Assembly (NCBI GenBank): GCA_044449065.1
Contig: JBIOHP010000003.1
Span: forward strand, 171,748-235,747
Source of the DNA: JBIOHP01 sp044449065
GTDB taxonomy: Bacteria > Bacteroidota > Ignavibacteria > UBA10030 > SZUA-254
Length of the DNA stretch: 64,000 nucleotides
Reading direction: 5' to 3'
Every line of letters starts with the position of its first letter. Position 1 is the stretch's first letter. The notes under the pieces are model-generated. The model was not told where the DNA came from. It did not search any database and saw nothing but the letters and a program-made list of their open reading frames with translations. This document shows positions 63,972 through 64,000 of the stretch, piece after piece. The translations under genes were made by a program, and so were the position numbers.

Positions 63972-64000
63972 ATGCGCGGACCAGAAATCAAACAAACACC
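63972..64000 (+). CDS. Start of a partial gene at the window edge
   Basis: An ATG at 63972 opens a frame (MRGPEIKQT) that runs off the window end. A weak AAG-rich site precedes it. Too short to recognise; it may be a chance ATG. The 107 bp before it contain AT-rich sequence with no other gene. Confidence 0.35.

Noticed and set aside
1..64000. tRNA, rRNA, CRISPR, insertion sequence or phage
   Set aside because: I looked for cloverleaf patterns, regular spacer repeats, transposase motifs and terminal repeats by eye and found none; a covariance or repeat search was not possible here.

Overview
The window looks like a chromosome segment from a free-living, Gram-negative member of the Bacteroidota/Ignavibacteriota (FCB) group. 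The evidence is a type IX secretion (T9SS) pair (PorU, PorV), a cargo protein ending in an Ignavibacteria-style sorting domain (NYPNPFNPST), several beta-barrel outer-membrane proteins, Bacteroidota-type families (DUF5694, DUF2279, DUF5683-like, a stand-alone GT5 protein) and moderate GC with AT-rich spacers. I saw no rRNA, tRNA, CRISPR array, insertion sequence or phage gene. The placement is inferred from protein families only.

Layout. 1-11.2 kb: a receiver protein, a beta-barrel protein, a secreted dipeptidyl peptidase IV, a cupin, a DUF5694 protein, a methyltransferase, a SpoIIE-type phosphatase and a large BNR-propeller protein. 11.5-13.4 kb: an Lrp/AsnC regulator directly upstream of glutamine synthetase, with a perfect palindrome before it. 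13.5-19 kb: a serine hydrolase, MsrA and a three-gene operon that reads as 4-hydroxyproline catabolism (deaminase, epimerase, D-hydroxyproline oxidoreductase). 19-27 kb: a GH31 glycosidase with an inserted lectin-like domain, a five-PAS hybrid histidine kinase and a response regulator. 27-36 kb: a T9SS cargo protein, a degraded stretch, small envelope proteins and a second BNR-propeller protein. 36-42 kb: a MobA-like protein with a degenerate nucleotide loop, then a likely ceramide locus (CerR-like reductase, serine palmitoyltransferase, bCerS-like acyltransferase), IlvE and a universal stress protein.

42-50 kb is a co-directional minus-strand run: a GT5-like protein, GmhB, a DNRLRE-type lipoprotein, a beta-barrel, RpiB, GlyA, TatC and a polyprenyl diphosphate synthase. 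50-64 kb is a plus-strand surface module: PorU, PorV, an M6-like protein whose zinc motif is destroyed, a small putative lipoprotein, a large protein joining an HExxH domain, a PD40 propeller and a probable barrel, and a DUF5683-like protein.

As a whole the region serves the cell envelope and extracellular protein use. T9SS exports cargo, DPP IV and serine hydrolases act on peptides, the hydroxyproline genes could feed on collagen-like material, and the ceramide and heptose genes build outer-membrane lipids. The most unusual items are the M6 pseudoprotease beside the peptidase/propeller/barrel protein in the T9SS module, the compact ceramide locus, the stand-alone GT5 protein and the MobA-like protein without its normal GTP-binding loop.
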